A DNA stretch of 64,000 bases from Microterricola viridarii (lineage in GTDB: Bacteria; Actinomycetota; Actinomycetes; Actinomycetales; Microbacteriaceae). The notes beneath the pieces are model-generated. The model was not told where the DNA came from, did no database searches, and saw nothing but the letters and a program-made list of their open reading frames with translations. Position 1 is the first letter of the stretch; every line of letters begins with the position of its first letter. Positions 27,219 to 34,678 of this stretch are shown here, in pieces. The stretch spans positions 124,001-188,000 of the forward strand of contig NZ_CP014145.1 of the NCBI RefSeq assembly GCF_001542775.1, written 5' to 3'. A program made the position numbers and the translations under genes.

Positions 27219-27890
27219 TCAGCAGGCGCTCCAGAGGCCGGCGCCGGCCGCCCGCGCGCTCTCCTCGCTCGCCCGGAACAGCTCGGTGTGCGCCCGGTTC
27301 GGGTCGATCTGCAGCACGGTGGCCGCGCCGCTTCGCAGCAGCTCGTTGTTCACGAAGCGGCCGTCGTCCGTCCACATCAGCAGCAGGCTGCGGCCGTACT
27401 TGTCCTGCGGGTTCACGTCGCTCTGGGCCCACGCGGTCGTACCCTCCGGCAGCAGGGCGCGCAGCGCGTCGGTGGCCTCCGCGCCGAAGCATTCGGCGTT
27501 GTCGCCGACCTCGGGGGTGTCGATGCCGAGCAGGCGCACCTTGATGCGCTCGGCGCTCGGGGCCTCCGGGTAGACGAAGAGGGTGTCGCCGTCGTGCACG
27601 TAATCGACGGTGACCGGAACGGCCTCGGCCGGGCGGGCCGGCGCCGCGTCTGTTGCCGTGGGCGCGGCGGGCACTGCCGGCTCTGCGCCGGGCTCCGCAC
27701 CGACATCCGACGTCGAGTCGAGGGCGCCCGGGCCGGTGCCGCCGAAGTCGAACCAGCCGATCTTCGGGCCCCAGATCGCGACGGTCGCGGCGACCACCAA
27801 TGCGATCGGAACGACCAGGCGCAGCCAGGGGTTGACGCGGCGGCGAGAGCGGCGGGAGGCAGAGGAGGTCACCTCGCGAGCGTACGGCAT
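27219..27890 (-). CDS. Membrane-anchored thermonuclease (SNase-like)
   Basis: A 223-residue protein with a basic N-terminus, one membrane segment (WLRLVVPIALVVAATVAIW), an Ala/Pro-rich linker and a C-terminal staphylococcal-nuclease fold: DYVHDGDTLFV, VRLLGIDTPEVG, DKYGRSLLLMW and NNELLRSGAA. These carry the usual Asp, Arg and Glu active-site positions. It should cut nucleic acid on the outer face of the membrane. ATG 27890 is used; GTG 27872 is possible. Extending further upstream runs into an intergenic repeat and the tRNA, so longer starts are rejected. Confidence 0.87.
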   Translation of the reverse strand: MPYAREVTSSASRRSRRRVNPWLRLVVPIALVVAATVAIWGPKIGWFDFGGTGPGALDSTSDVGAEPGAEPAVPAAPTATDAAPARPAEAVPVTVDYVHDGDTLFVYPEAPSAERIKVRLLGIDTPEVGDNAECFGAEATDALRALLPEGTTAWAQSDVNPQDKYGRSLLLMWTDDGRFVNNELLRSGAATVLQIDPNRAHTELFRASEESARAAGAGLWSAC

Positions 27891-27912
27891 GCCCGCTGGG
27901 CGGCCCGCCCGT

Positions 27913-27952
27913 CCCGTTGGCTCGAGGGAGCTTGCGACCGAAGCCAACACCC
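27913..27952 (-). repeat. Isolated copy of the GTTGGCTTCGG palindromic repeat
   Basis: The reverse complement matches the repeats at 34767-34806, 34936-34978 and 35095-35134 (GTGTTGGCTTCGG... to CGAGCCAAC), with three bases fewer in the middle. The ends GTTGGCTTCG and CGAGCCAAC are nearly complementary, so it can fold. It lies between the thermonuclease start and the tRNA 3' end. Confidence 0.75.
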
Positions 27953-27958
27953 GCATCG

Positions 27959-28032
27959 ACGCGACGGCAGGATTCGAACCTGCGAATGACGGGCTATGAG
28001 ACCGTTCCCTTGGACCACTTGGGTACGCCGCG
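27959..28032 (-). tRNA. tRNA-Met (anticodon CAT), slightly irregular
   Basis: On the minus strand a cloverleaf can be drawn. The acceptor stem pairs 28026-28032 with 27960-27966 (one G-T). The D arm has CCC/GGG, and the T arm has stem GCAGG/CCTGC with loop TTCGAAT. The anticodon loop is CTCATAG, giving CAT. The pair closing the anticodon stem is a T-C mismatch, and the discriminator would be T; CCA is not encoded. CAT could also be a lysidine-modified Ile tRNA, but a G-C first pair excludes the initiator type. Confidence 0.75.
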
Positions 28033-28138
28033 ATCCCTCGACGCTAGCCGCGACGGGCCAGTGCTGCACCTGCTGTTGCGGTTGCCTACGGCGCGTGACG
28101 CCGCGTGACAGCGGGCCGCGACAGGCGCTCGGCGACGA

Positions 28139-28879
28139 TCAGCGGGCGAAGCGCTGCACGAAGTGGCGCATGATCAGCTGGGGCACGGTGACGTCGGATG
28201 CCGCCAGCCGCGCCACGACCTCCTCGAGCTCGTGCGAGGGGAAGTAGCCGTGCTCCTTGTAAACGTGGGCGCGGGCGACGAAGTCCTGCGGCAGCACCTC
28301 CGGGTGGAACTGGGTGGCGTAGACGGAGCTGCCGACGCGGTAGATCTGCACGGGACAGGCGCCGCTCGTGGCGAGCAGGGTGGCCGACTCCGGCAGCACG
28401 CTGGTCGCCTCCTTGTGGCCGGTGAGAGCGGTGAAGCTCGCGGGGAGCCCGGCCAACAGCGGGTCGTCCAGGCCCTCCGCGGTGAGCGTGACGGTGACCG
28501 GGCCGGCCTCCTCGCCGAACTCGGTGCCGACGACGCCGCCCTGGCGCTCGGTGAGCAGGCCGATGCCGTAACAGGTGAACAGCGCGGGGAGGCCGGTGTC
28601 GACGGCCCAATCGGCCAGCAGCGAGAGGTCGCTCTCGACCCGGCGCTGGGTGGCCGACTTCGCTGCCGGTTGGGTCGTCACGTTGAACGGGCTGCCGCCG
28701 ACGATCACGCCGGAGTAGCCCTCGAGCGGCAACGGGGGCAGCGGCTCCAGGTCGAGCCGGTGGTGGTGCAGCTCACCGGCGTCGAGCCCGGTGGCGGTCA
28801 ACATGGCCTGGTACTCCGGGCCGACGGCGTCGACCTCCGGCCGGGCGGAGAGGAAGAGGAATGGCCGTTTCCGGCTCAT
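28139..28879 (-). CDS. Class I glutamine amidotransferase (GMP synthase-like)
   Basis: A 246-residue stand-alone GATase domain. The nucleophile is Cys103 in FTCYGIG and the His/Glu pair is in TQFHPE (His192). Such proteins hydrolyse glutamine to pass ammonia to a partner, or act as gamma-glutamyl hydrolases; without a synthase domain the acceptor is unknown. ATG 28879 overlaps the stop of the upstream LysR-effector gene by ATGA, so they form a coupled pair. Confidence 0.88.
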   Translation of the reverse strand: MSRKRPFLFLSARPEVDAVGPEYQAMLTATGLDAGELHHHRLDLEPLPPLPLEGYSGVIVGGSPFNVTTQPAAKSATQRRVESDLSLLADWAVDTGLPALFTCYGIGLLTERQGGVVGTEFGEEAGPVTVTLTAEGLDDPLLAGLPASFTALTGHKEATSVLPESATLLATSGACPVQIYRVGSSVYATQFHPEVLPQDFVARAHVYKEHGYFPSHELEEVVARLAASDVTVPQLIMRHFVQRFAR

Positions 28880-29649
28880 CGACGCTTGCCCTTCTTCTTG
28901 TTCGAGTGCGGGCGGCCGGGGTTCGGGTTCGGCCGGTGGCCGTTGCCGGCGACCTTCTTCTTGCCCTCGCCCGGCTTCTTCTGCTTGCCGTTGGCCTCGC
29001 GCAGCGCACGCGCCGCCGCCTTCGCCTTGTCGGCACGGCTCAGCACCTTGCCGTTGGCGTTCGTCTCCGGCGCGATCCCGCGCGAGCTCTGCGCAGTGCG
29101 GCCGCGCACGATGCCGACGAACTCCTCGACGTCTTCTGTGGTCTGCTCTGTGGGCCAGGCGATCGCGATGCGTGTCGGCGCGGCATCCGTCACCGGCTTG
29201 GCGACGAGGTCTTTGCGGCCGTGCAGCCGGGCGATGCTGTGCGGCACGATCGCGACGCCGACGCCGGCCGCGACGAGTTCCATGGCGATGCCGAAGTCGG
29301 GGTCGCCCGGCGCGTAGCCGGTGGTGCTCGGGCCGGCCAGTTCGGCCACCTCGGCCAGGGTGAGCTCGTCGAGCTTGGCGATGGCGTGGTCCTTGGGAAC
29401 GACGACGACCGCGACCTCTTCATACAGCGGGATGACGCTGAGCTCCAGCCCGGCGGGCGTGTTCAGCGGCAGGCGCACCAGCAGCACATCGGCCGCGGCA
29501 TCCGCGTCGGGCTCCGCGGTCAGCGGGGCGAGCTGATCGCCCTCTGACACACCGAATGCCACGATGCCGACATCGGCGAATCGGTCCTTCCAGATGCCGA
29601 TCCACTTGGTGGGGGTGACCCCTTCAACAAAGCCGAGCTTGAGTGTCAC
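28876..29649 (-). CDS. LysR-type effector-binding domain protein without HTH
   Basis: A 257-residue protein resembling only the C-terminal, ligand-binding half of LysR regulators (LKLGFVEGVTPTKWIGIW, then VPLYEEVAVVVVP-like and GVGVAIVPHSIARL). No DNA-binding helix-turn-helix precedes it. The last 60 residues are a Lys/Arg/Gly/Asn-rich tail (NPNPGRPHSNKKKGKRR), which might bind nucleic acid. GTG 29649 is chosen because longer starts would overlap the divergent DUF5997 gene. It is coupled to the amidotransferase gene. Members of this group are found beside DUF5997 genes in actinobacteria. Confidence 0.8.
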   Translation of the reverse strand: MTLKLGFVEGVTPTKWIGIWKDRFADVGIVAFGVSEGDQLAPLTAEPDADAAADVLLVRLPLNTPAGLELSVIPLYEEVAVVVVPKDHAIAKLDELTLAEVAELAGPSTTGYAPGDPDFGIAMELVAAGVGVAIVPHSIARLHGRKDLVAKPVTDAAPTRIAIAWPTEQTTEDVEEFVGIVRGRTAQSSRGIAPETNANGKVLSRADKAKAAARALREANGKQKKPGEGKKKVAGNGHRPNPNPGRPHSNKKKGKRR

Positions 29650-29713
29650 GGTGTACTTTCTGACGCTGGGGCACGGATGCCGAACCCACAGGTTCAGGCT
29701 ATACGCTTGATCG

Positions 29714-30232
29714 GTGAGTACCGTAGAGAGCAATCCAATCGACCCCGTTGTCGACAACGCCGAGGCACCCGTTTACCGTGAAGACACGCGTCAGCAGCCC
29801 AAGCCCAAGACCAAGAAGCCCCAGATGATGAAGGCCGAGACGGCCGCCAAGAAACTGGGCATCCTGCTCAGCGCGGCGCCCGACTCCTTCACCGCAGAAC
29901 CGATCAGCCGCGAGCAGCTGGACGGCATCCTGGCCGACCCGCCCGCCTGGCTCGTTGAGCTGCGCGCCAATGGCCCGCACCCGCGCCCCGTCGTGGCCGC
30001 CCGACTCGGCGTGTCCATCTCCGGACTGAACCGTGCCGAGATGACCGAGCCGCTGACCACCGCCGAGATCAAGCACCTGCTCGAGACCAAGCCGCAGTGG
30101 CTCGTCGTCGAGCGCGCCACCCAGCACGAGGTGCGCGAGGAGCAGATCCGTGTGAAGAACGCGCAGGCCGGCAAAGAGGCCCTGGCGAAGGAAGCCGCAA
30201 AGAAGGACTCCTCGAAGAAGCACACGAAGTAG
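29714..30232 (+). CDS. DUF5997 family protein
   Basis: A 172-residue actinobacterial protein of unknown function. The conserved core includes AETAAKKLGILLSAAP, ADPPAWLVELRANGPHPRPVVAARLGVSISGL and TTAEIKHLL, a part that resembles a small helix-turn-helix. The C-terminus is Lys-rich. The start is GTG 29714, 64 bases from the start of the divergent LysR-effector gene. A double hairpin terminator follows. A DNA- or RNA-binding role is only a guess from the HTH-like part. Confidence 0.85.
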   Translation: MSTVESNPIDPVVDNAEAPVYREDTRQQPKPKTKKPQMMKAETAAKKLGILLSAAPDSFTAEPISREQLDGILADPPAWLVELRANGPHPRPVVAARLGVSISGLNRAEMTEPLTTAEIKHLLETKPQWLVVERATQHEVREEQIRVKNAQAGKEALAKEAAKKDSSKKHTK

Positions 30233-30270
30233 AGCACGACCGCTGCCTCCCCGATGCCGGGAGGCGCACG

Positions 30271-30322
30271 CGACCGAAGCCCTGTTGCCCGACCTGATGT
30301 CGGTGCGGCAGGGCTTCGGTCG
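30271..30322 (+). terminator. Terminator after the DUF5997 gene
   Basis: A 14-bp perfect stem (30271-30284 with 30309-30322; CGACCGAAGCCCTG arm) encloses an inner 5-bp hairpin (CCGAC/GTCGG) and is followed by TTCCTCC. A smaller stem GCCTCCC/GGGAGGC (30245-30265) precedes it. Confidence 0.85.
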
Positions 30323-30380
30323 TTCCTCCCTCAGCCGACGGGGTGCCGTTTGCTGAACCGCCGAAGCTCCGGGGCTCGGG

Positions 30381-30474
30381 GGTTTCGACAAGCTCAACCA
30401 GCGGGAGCGTGCTCAACCGGCGGGAGCGTGCTTAACCAGCGGGTTGCGCCCGCTGATTGAGCCTGTCGAAATCC
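30381..30474. repeat. REP-like repeat cluster
   Basis: One reverse-oriented copy (TTTCGACAAGCTCAACCAGC, 30383-30402), two shortened copies (30411-30424 and 30431-30443) and one forward copy (30449-30474, CGCTGATTGAGCCTGTCG) lie between the DUF5997 terminator and the esterase stop. The outer copies face each other and can fold into one large hairpin. They belong to the same family as those at 34.8-35.3 and 55.4-55.6 kb. Confidence 0.85.
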
Positions 30475-30485
30475 CCCCCCAGGGC

Positions 30486-31124
30486 CTAGGCGTGCTGCTC
30501 GTTCAGGAATGCGACGGCGTCGGCCAGCTCGGCCTGCGACACGGAGTGGCCGAGGCCCTCGTAGATGCGCTCGGTGAGGGTCGCGTGGTCGGGCAGCCAG
30601 GCCTGGGTGCGGTCGATGGCCGTCGCCGAGATCACGGCATCCGCCGTGCCGCGGCCCCAGAACACCGGCGGTTTGCGGGCGCCGAGCTCGGTGTCCCCGG
30701 CCTGCTGGCCGCCGGCCAGGAAGCCGGCCAGGATCACGGCGTGGTCGAAGCGGCCGGGAGCCAGCCGCAGCAGCTGCAGCGTCATCGCGCCGCCCTGCGA
30801 GAAGCCGAGCAGGCCGATGGATGTCGGCTGCACCGTGAGCGCGTCGAGCCAATCGAGCACGCCGCGGGCGGCATCCGTCACCGCCTGCGGGTCGGGAACG
30901 CCGGGCTGTGCACCCAGCTCGAACCAGGCGTGCCCTGGCCCCATCGGGATCGGCGCGCGCAGCGAGGCGATGACGGGGGAGAGCGGCAGGTACGGGGCAA
31001 GGTCGAACAGGTCGGCCTCGTTGGACCCGTAGCCGTGCAGCAGCACCAGCAGCGGCCGGTCGGCCCGGTCGTGCTCGCTCGCCGACCAGAGGACGGCGGC
31101 AGGGTCGAGGGGGAGTGCGGTCAT
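30486..31124 (-). CDS. Phospholipase/carboxylesterase family alpha/beta hydrolase
   Basis: A 212-residue cytoplasmic hydrolase of the YpfH/acyl-protein-thioesterase-like group. It has LLHGYGSNEADLFDLAPYL, nucleophile GFSQGG with Ser109, an Asp in GTADAVI and His in EGLGHSVS. These enzymes hydrolyse short acyl or aryl esters. ATG 31124 overlaps the stop of the acetyltransferase gene, giving a coupled pair. Confidence 0.88.
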   Translation of the reverse strand: MTALPLDPAAVLWSASEHDRADRPLLVLLHGYGSNEADLFDLAPYLPLSPVIASLRAPIPMGPGHAWFELGAQPGVPDPQAVTDAARGVLDWLDALTVQPTSIGLLGFSQGGAMTLQLLRLAPGRFDHAVILAGFLAGGQQAGDTELGARKPPVFWGRGTADAVISATAIDRTQAWLPDHATLTERIYEGLGHSVSQAELADAVAFLNEQHA

Positions 31125-31756
31125 GATTCCTCTGATTCGGTTCTCATCGGGGTGTTGGCGGGTTCAGCGGCTCGCGCCGCCCACCGGCTTGCGTCGATGC
31201 GCAGGTGCACGGCGGCCGGCGTGTTGTTGTCTGGGTCGGCGTCGAGCGTACGGAAGACCTGGAAGCCCAGCTTCTCGAGCAGGGCGATCGACGGCGTGTT
31301 CGGGGCGAAGGCGATCGCCCGTACCTCGCTGGCGGCGTGCTCCGCGAACAGCCAGCGGATGACGCGCGCCGCCGCCTCACGGGCGTACCCCTTGCCCTGC
31401 ATGTCGGGGTGGAAGGCGTAGCCGATCCAGAAGATGGACGGCTTCTCACTGGCCGGGCCGCTGCCGTCCAACAACAGGTTCCAGACCCGCAGGTCGCCGA
31501 TGGCGTCACCGTCGGCATCCGGCCCGAGCAGTTCGACAACGAAATTCAGGTTGAACAGCTCGGCCGGGTACGCGCCCCAGAGCTCGATGGAGCGAGCGTT
31601 CCGGGCCCGCATGCCCGCCGGGCTGAGCGGCTTGTGCGTGAGGTAGCGCACGACATCCTCACGCCCGCGATAGCTCTGCATGGCGTCGGTGTCGCTCGCG
31701 GCGACGGGCCGGAGAAGGAGCCGCTCGCTCTGCAGGGTCGGACGGCTGGGCTGCAT
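31121..31756 (-). CDS. GNAT family N-acetyltransferase (RimJ/RimL type)
   Basis: A 211-residue acetyl-CoA-dependent acetyltransferase. It opens with LQSERLLLRPVAASDTDAM and has the acetyl-CoA motif region HPDMQGKGYAREAAARVIRWLF and the later NTPSIALLEKLGFQ. This layout fits N-terminal or small-molecule amine acetylation. I chose ATG 31756 because GAGGAAGAG lies just upstream; the frame stays open far 5' but that sequence is antisense to the NUDIX gene. Confidence 0.88.
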   Translation of the reverse strand: MQPSRPTLQSERLLLRPVAASDTDAMQSYRGREDVVRYLTHKPLSPAGMRARNARSIELWGAYPAELFNLNFVVELLGPDADGDAIGDLRVWNLLLDGSGPASEKPSIFWIGYAFHPDMQGKGYAREAAARVIRWLFAEHAASEVRAIAFAPNTPSIALLEKLGFQVFRTLDADPDNNTPAAVHLRIDASRWAARAAEPANTPMRTESEES

Positions 31757-31858
31757 CTCTTCCTCTCGCTGGGCAGTGACGTGCGGGGAGTTCTGGTGCA
31801 CCCATCTTTGCACCGACGGCCGCTGCCGTTCCCGGCACCGGTGCGACACAATGGAGCC

Positions 31859-32449
31859 ATGAGCGTGCGCACCCCCGACCCCAACCCGGAGTGGACCCCC
31901 GATTCCGAGCCGCCCAGCGCGGCGGATCTGACGACGCCCGGCTGGCTCAGCGACATCGAGCTGGCCGAGATTCGCGGCCGGCTGCCGCTGCTCTACGTCG
32001 AGGCGGTGCCGGTGCGGGTGGACGGCCTCGGGCAGGTGATCGAGCTCGGAGTGCTGCTGCGCGCGACCGCGGTCGGCGAGATGACCCGCACGCTGGTCTC
32101 CGGCCGGGTCATGTACGGCGAGACCGTGCGCGACGCGCTGTTCCGACACCTGGAGAAGGACCTCGGGCCGATGGCGTTCCCGCAGCTGCCGGTCAGCCCG
32201 GTGCCGTTCACGGTCGCCGAGTACTTCCCGATGCCCGGCCTCTCTGCCTTCCACGACGACAGGCAGCACGCCGTCTCGCTCGTCTTCGTCGTGCCGGTGA
32301 CCGGCACCTGCCAGCCGCGGCAAGACGCCCTCGAGCTCACCTGGATGACACCGGAGGAGGCGTCAACCGCCGCGGTCAGCGCCGAGATGGAGGGCGGCCG
32401 CGGCGTGCTGCTGCGCCAGGCCCTCGCCTCGGTCGGCGCCCTGCGCTAA
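31859..32449 (+). CDS. NUDIX hydrolase, DUF4916 type
   Basis: A 196-residue NUDIX-fold protein (LYVEAVPVRVDGLGQVIELGVLLRA; RTLVSGRVMYGETVRDALFRHLEKDLG). The NUDIX box is degenerate: the usual REUXEE segment reads RHLEKDLG, so metal binding and activity are in doubt. It starts at ATG 31859, 103 bases from the start of the divergent acetyltransferase, with CACAAT 12 bases upstream as a possible -10 and only a very short leader. Function unknown beyond the fold. Confidence 0.82.
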   Translation: MSVRTPDPNPEWTPDSEPPSAADLTTPGWLSDIELAEIRGRLPLLYVEAVPVRVDGLGQVIELGVLLRATAVGEMTRTLVSGRVMYGETVRDALFRHLEKDLGPMAFPQLPVSPVPFTVAEYFPMPGLSAFHDDRQHAVSLVFVVPVTGTCQPRQDALELTWMTPEEASTAAVSAEMEGGRGVLLRQALASVGALR

Positions 32450-32478
32450 ACGACAGTCGACACCCGGCGCGGCCGCCG

Positions 32479-33039
32479 TCAGTGGCGCACGGTGTAGTTG
32501 AGGGCGACGATTCCGCTGTCGAACTGGCGCTCTTCGGTGAGCTCAAGCGTCTGCCTGACGTCACTCGGGAACATGGCCAGCCCACCGCCGAGGAGCACCG
32601 GCGCGACCAGCATCTGGATCTCATCGACGAGGCCGGCCCGCAGCGCGTGTGACGCGAGCGTCGCACCGCCGACGAGCAGGTCGTGGGCGGATGTCTCTTT
32701 CAACTCCCGGATGGTCGGCGCGTCGAAGCGGCGCTCGATCTGGGTGCGCGGCCCGACCGGCTCTGCCAGGGTGCGCGTGTAGACGATCTTGTCGGCGGAA
32801 AGCCAGATGGGGACGTACGCCTGGATGTAGTCCGGCTGGTCCGCGACCGCCTCCGCCGAGTCCCAGACCCTCATCACCTCGTACATGCGCCGGCCGAACA
32901 GGTAGGTGCGGATCGGGCGCAGGGAATCGTTCACGAACTCGCTCACCTCGCGGTCCGGCTCTGAGAAATCGATGTCGCCGTGCGCGTCGGTGGTGAACCC
33001 ATCGAGCGAGCACGTGCTGTGGTAGATCAACTTGGCCAT
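32479..33039 (-). CDS. Dihydrofolate reductase/RibD C-terminal-like protein (copy 1)
   Basis: A 186-residue protein of the RibD C-terminal family (AKLIYHSTCSLDGFTTDAHGDIDFSEPD...). It shows FGRRMYEVMRVWD, the GGATLASHALRAGLVDEIQMLVAPVLLGGG block that binds NADPH in this fold, and LTEERQFDSGIVALNY. It is a likely NADPH-dependent reductase of unknown substrate. It is a tandem paralog of the gene just upstream, with 26 bases between them. Confidence 0.87.
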   Translation of the reverse strand: MAKLIYHSTCSLDGFTTDAHGDIDFSEPDREVSEFVNDSLRPIRTYLFGRRMYEVMRVWDSAEAVADQPDYIQAYVPIWLSADKIVYTRTLAEPVGPRTQIERRFDAPTIRELKETSAHDLLVGGATLASHALRAGLVDEIQMLVAPVLLGGGLAMFPSDVRQTLELTEERQFDSGIVALNYTVRH

Positions 33040-33065
33040 GCTGGACTCCTTGCCTACTGGCTTGC

Positions 33066-33629
33066 CTAGTGGCGCAGCACCCGGTAGCTGAGGTACACGA
33101 CCCCGCTGTCGAAGCGGCGCTCATCGGTGAGCTCCAGGCTGCTCTGCACGGCGTCCGGGAACATGTGCAGCCCGCCGCCCAAGATCACCGGGAACACGAG
33201 CAGGCTCACCTCGTCGACGAGGCCGGCGCGCAGCGCGTGCGAGGCGAGCGTCGGCCCGCTCACGCTGATGTCGTGGGCGGATGCCGCCTTCAACTCCTTG
33301 ATCGTCGGCACGTCGAAGCGGCGCTCGATCCGTGTGCGCGGCCCGACCGCCTCGGTCAGCGTGCGGCTGTAGACGATCTTGTCTGCCGCCTGCCACCTCG
33401 TGGCGTACTCCTGCACGAAGTCCGGCATCTTGGAGAGGTCGTTCGTCGCTTCCCACCAGGTCATCACCTCGTACATGCGCCGGCCGTAGAGGTGGGTGCT
33501 GATTCGGAGTTCGAGGTCGTTCGCGAACCGGTGCACTTCCTCATCCGGCATTGCGAAGTCGAAGTTGCCGTGCACGTCGGCCGTGTAGCCGTCGAGCGAG
33601 CACAGGCTGGTGTAGATCAACGCGGCCAT
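33066..33629 (-). CDS. Dihydrofolate reductase/RibD C-terminal-like protein (copy 2)
   Basis: A 187-residue paralog of the downstream gene, alike along the full length (IYTSLCSLDGYTADVHGNFDFAMPDEEV; YGRRMYEVMTWWEA; SGPTLASHALRAGLVDEVSLLVFPVILGGG; LTDERRFDSGVVYLSY). Same-strand order and the 26-bp gap indicate an old tandem duplication transcribed together. ATG 33629 has GGAGG in the minus-strand leader (GAGGAGGCCTCC). Confidence 0.87.
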   Translation of the reverse strand: MAALIYTSLCSLDGYTADVHGNFDFAMPDEEVHRFANDLELRISTHLYGRRMYEVMTWWEATNDLSKMPDFVQEYATRWQAADKIVYSRTLTEAVGPRTRIERRFDVPTIKELKAASAHDISVSGPTLASHALRAGLVDEVSLLVFPVILGGGLHMFPDAVQSSLELTDERRFDSGVVYLSYRVLRH

Positions 33630-33754
33630 GGAGGCCTCCTCAATGTCGGGCGAGGGTTGCCAACTGCGGGTTCGAGCCTAGGAGCGTCGACGGCGGCGCG
33701 CCAGTGCTTCTCTGGCCGGGCTCGGCATGCAGCAGAACCGCGTACCCTCGTACG

Positions 33755-34678
33755 GTGCCCGTTCCCGCCCCTCTCGCCGCTTCACAGGCCGCCGTGCCGA
33801 CCGCGGCTCCCGTCGTGCTCGCCGCCGCAGACTGGCGCGCGCTCGAGGCCGAGCACGCCGAGCGTGCGGATGCGTTGACGCTCGCCCGGCGTGAGCGGGT
33901 GCAACGGGGCGAGACGCACCCGGTCGAGGACTTCCTCTTCACCTACTACCCGAACAAGCCGTCGGCGTTGCGGCGCTGGCACCCGGGAGCCGGAGTCGTG
34001 CTGGCAGGCGCCGCCGGCGACGAGCGCGCCGACTGGCGCTGGTACCGGGCGGACGCCAGCGGGCTGCAGGTCGACGCTGGAGCGTTCCTCGCCGCACGCG
34101 GCGCCACCGTCGATTTCATCGAGCGACTGCTCGGCCGAACGAAGGAGCGGCAGGCGCGCTTCGGCTGCTTCGGCCTGCACGAGTGGGCCATGGTCTACAA
34201 ACAGGGCGAGCACCGGCACGAGGTGCCGCTGCGGCTCGGCCAGGCCGGGACGGATGCCGTCGTTGAGGCGGCCAACATCAGCTGCACGCACTTCGACGCG
34301 TACCGCTTCTTCACGCCGGAGGCGCTGCCGTTGAACGCGCTGCGGCCCTCGCGGGAGAACCAGCCCGAGCTGGAGCAATCCGGCTGCCTGCACGCCGGCA
34401 TGGATCTGTATAAGTGGGCTGTGAAACTCGGCCCGCTGGTGCCGGGGGAGCTGCTGCTGGACACCTTCGACCTCGCCCGCGACATCCGCTGGCTCGATAT
34501 GGCCGCCTCGCCGTACGATGTGAGCGACTGGGGCGCGCCCGCCGTGGCCATCGAGACCGCGGAGGGCAAGGCCGAGTACGTGCGCGCTCAGCGCGGCTTC
34601 GCCGAGCGCGGCGACGCGTTGCGCGTGCGGCTGGTCGCCGCGATCGCGCACGCCCGCGGAAACGCGGCGGCCGGGTAG
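33755..34678 (+). CDS. Conserved actinobacterial protein, often labelled 3-methyladenine DNA glycosylase
   Basis: A 307-residue cytoplasmic protein. Features are HPVEDFLFTYYPNKPSALRRWHPG, GRTKERQARFGCFGLHEWAMVYK, CLHAGMDLYKWAVKLGPLVPGEL and DLARDIRWLDMAASPYDVSDWG. I recall close relatives annotated as 3-methyladenine DNA glycosylase, but I see neither a helix-hairpin-helix GPD motif nor an AAG fold signature, so the activity is unproven. GTG 33755 fits the conserved start; the open frame extends upstream antisense to the reductase gene. It is followed by 629 bp of repeats. Confidence 0.75.
   Translation: MPVPAPLAASQAAVPTAAPVVLAAADWRALEAEHAERADALTLARRERVQRGETHPVEDFLFTYYPNKPSALRRWHPGAGVVLAGAAGDERADWRWYRADASGLQVDAGAFLAARGATVDFIERLLGRTKERQARFGCFGLHEWAMVYKQGEHRHEVPLRLGQAGTDAVVEAANISCTHFDAYRFFTPEALPLNALRPSRENQPELEQSGCLHAGMDLYKWAVKLGPLVPGELLLDTFDLARDIRWLDMAASPYDVSDWGAPAVAIETAEGKAEYVRAQRGFAERGDALRVRLVAAIAHARGNAAAG

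Noticed and set aside
27959..28032. tRNA 3' end as an integration site
   Set aside because: No integrase and no direct repeat of the tRNA end was found in the window.
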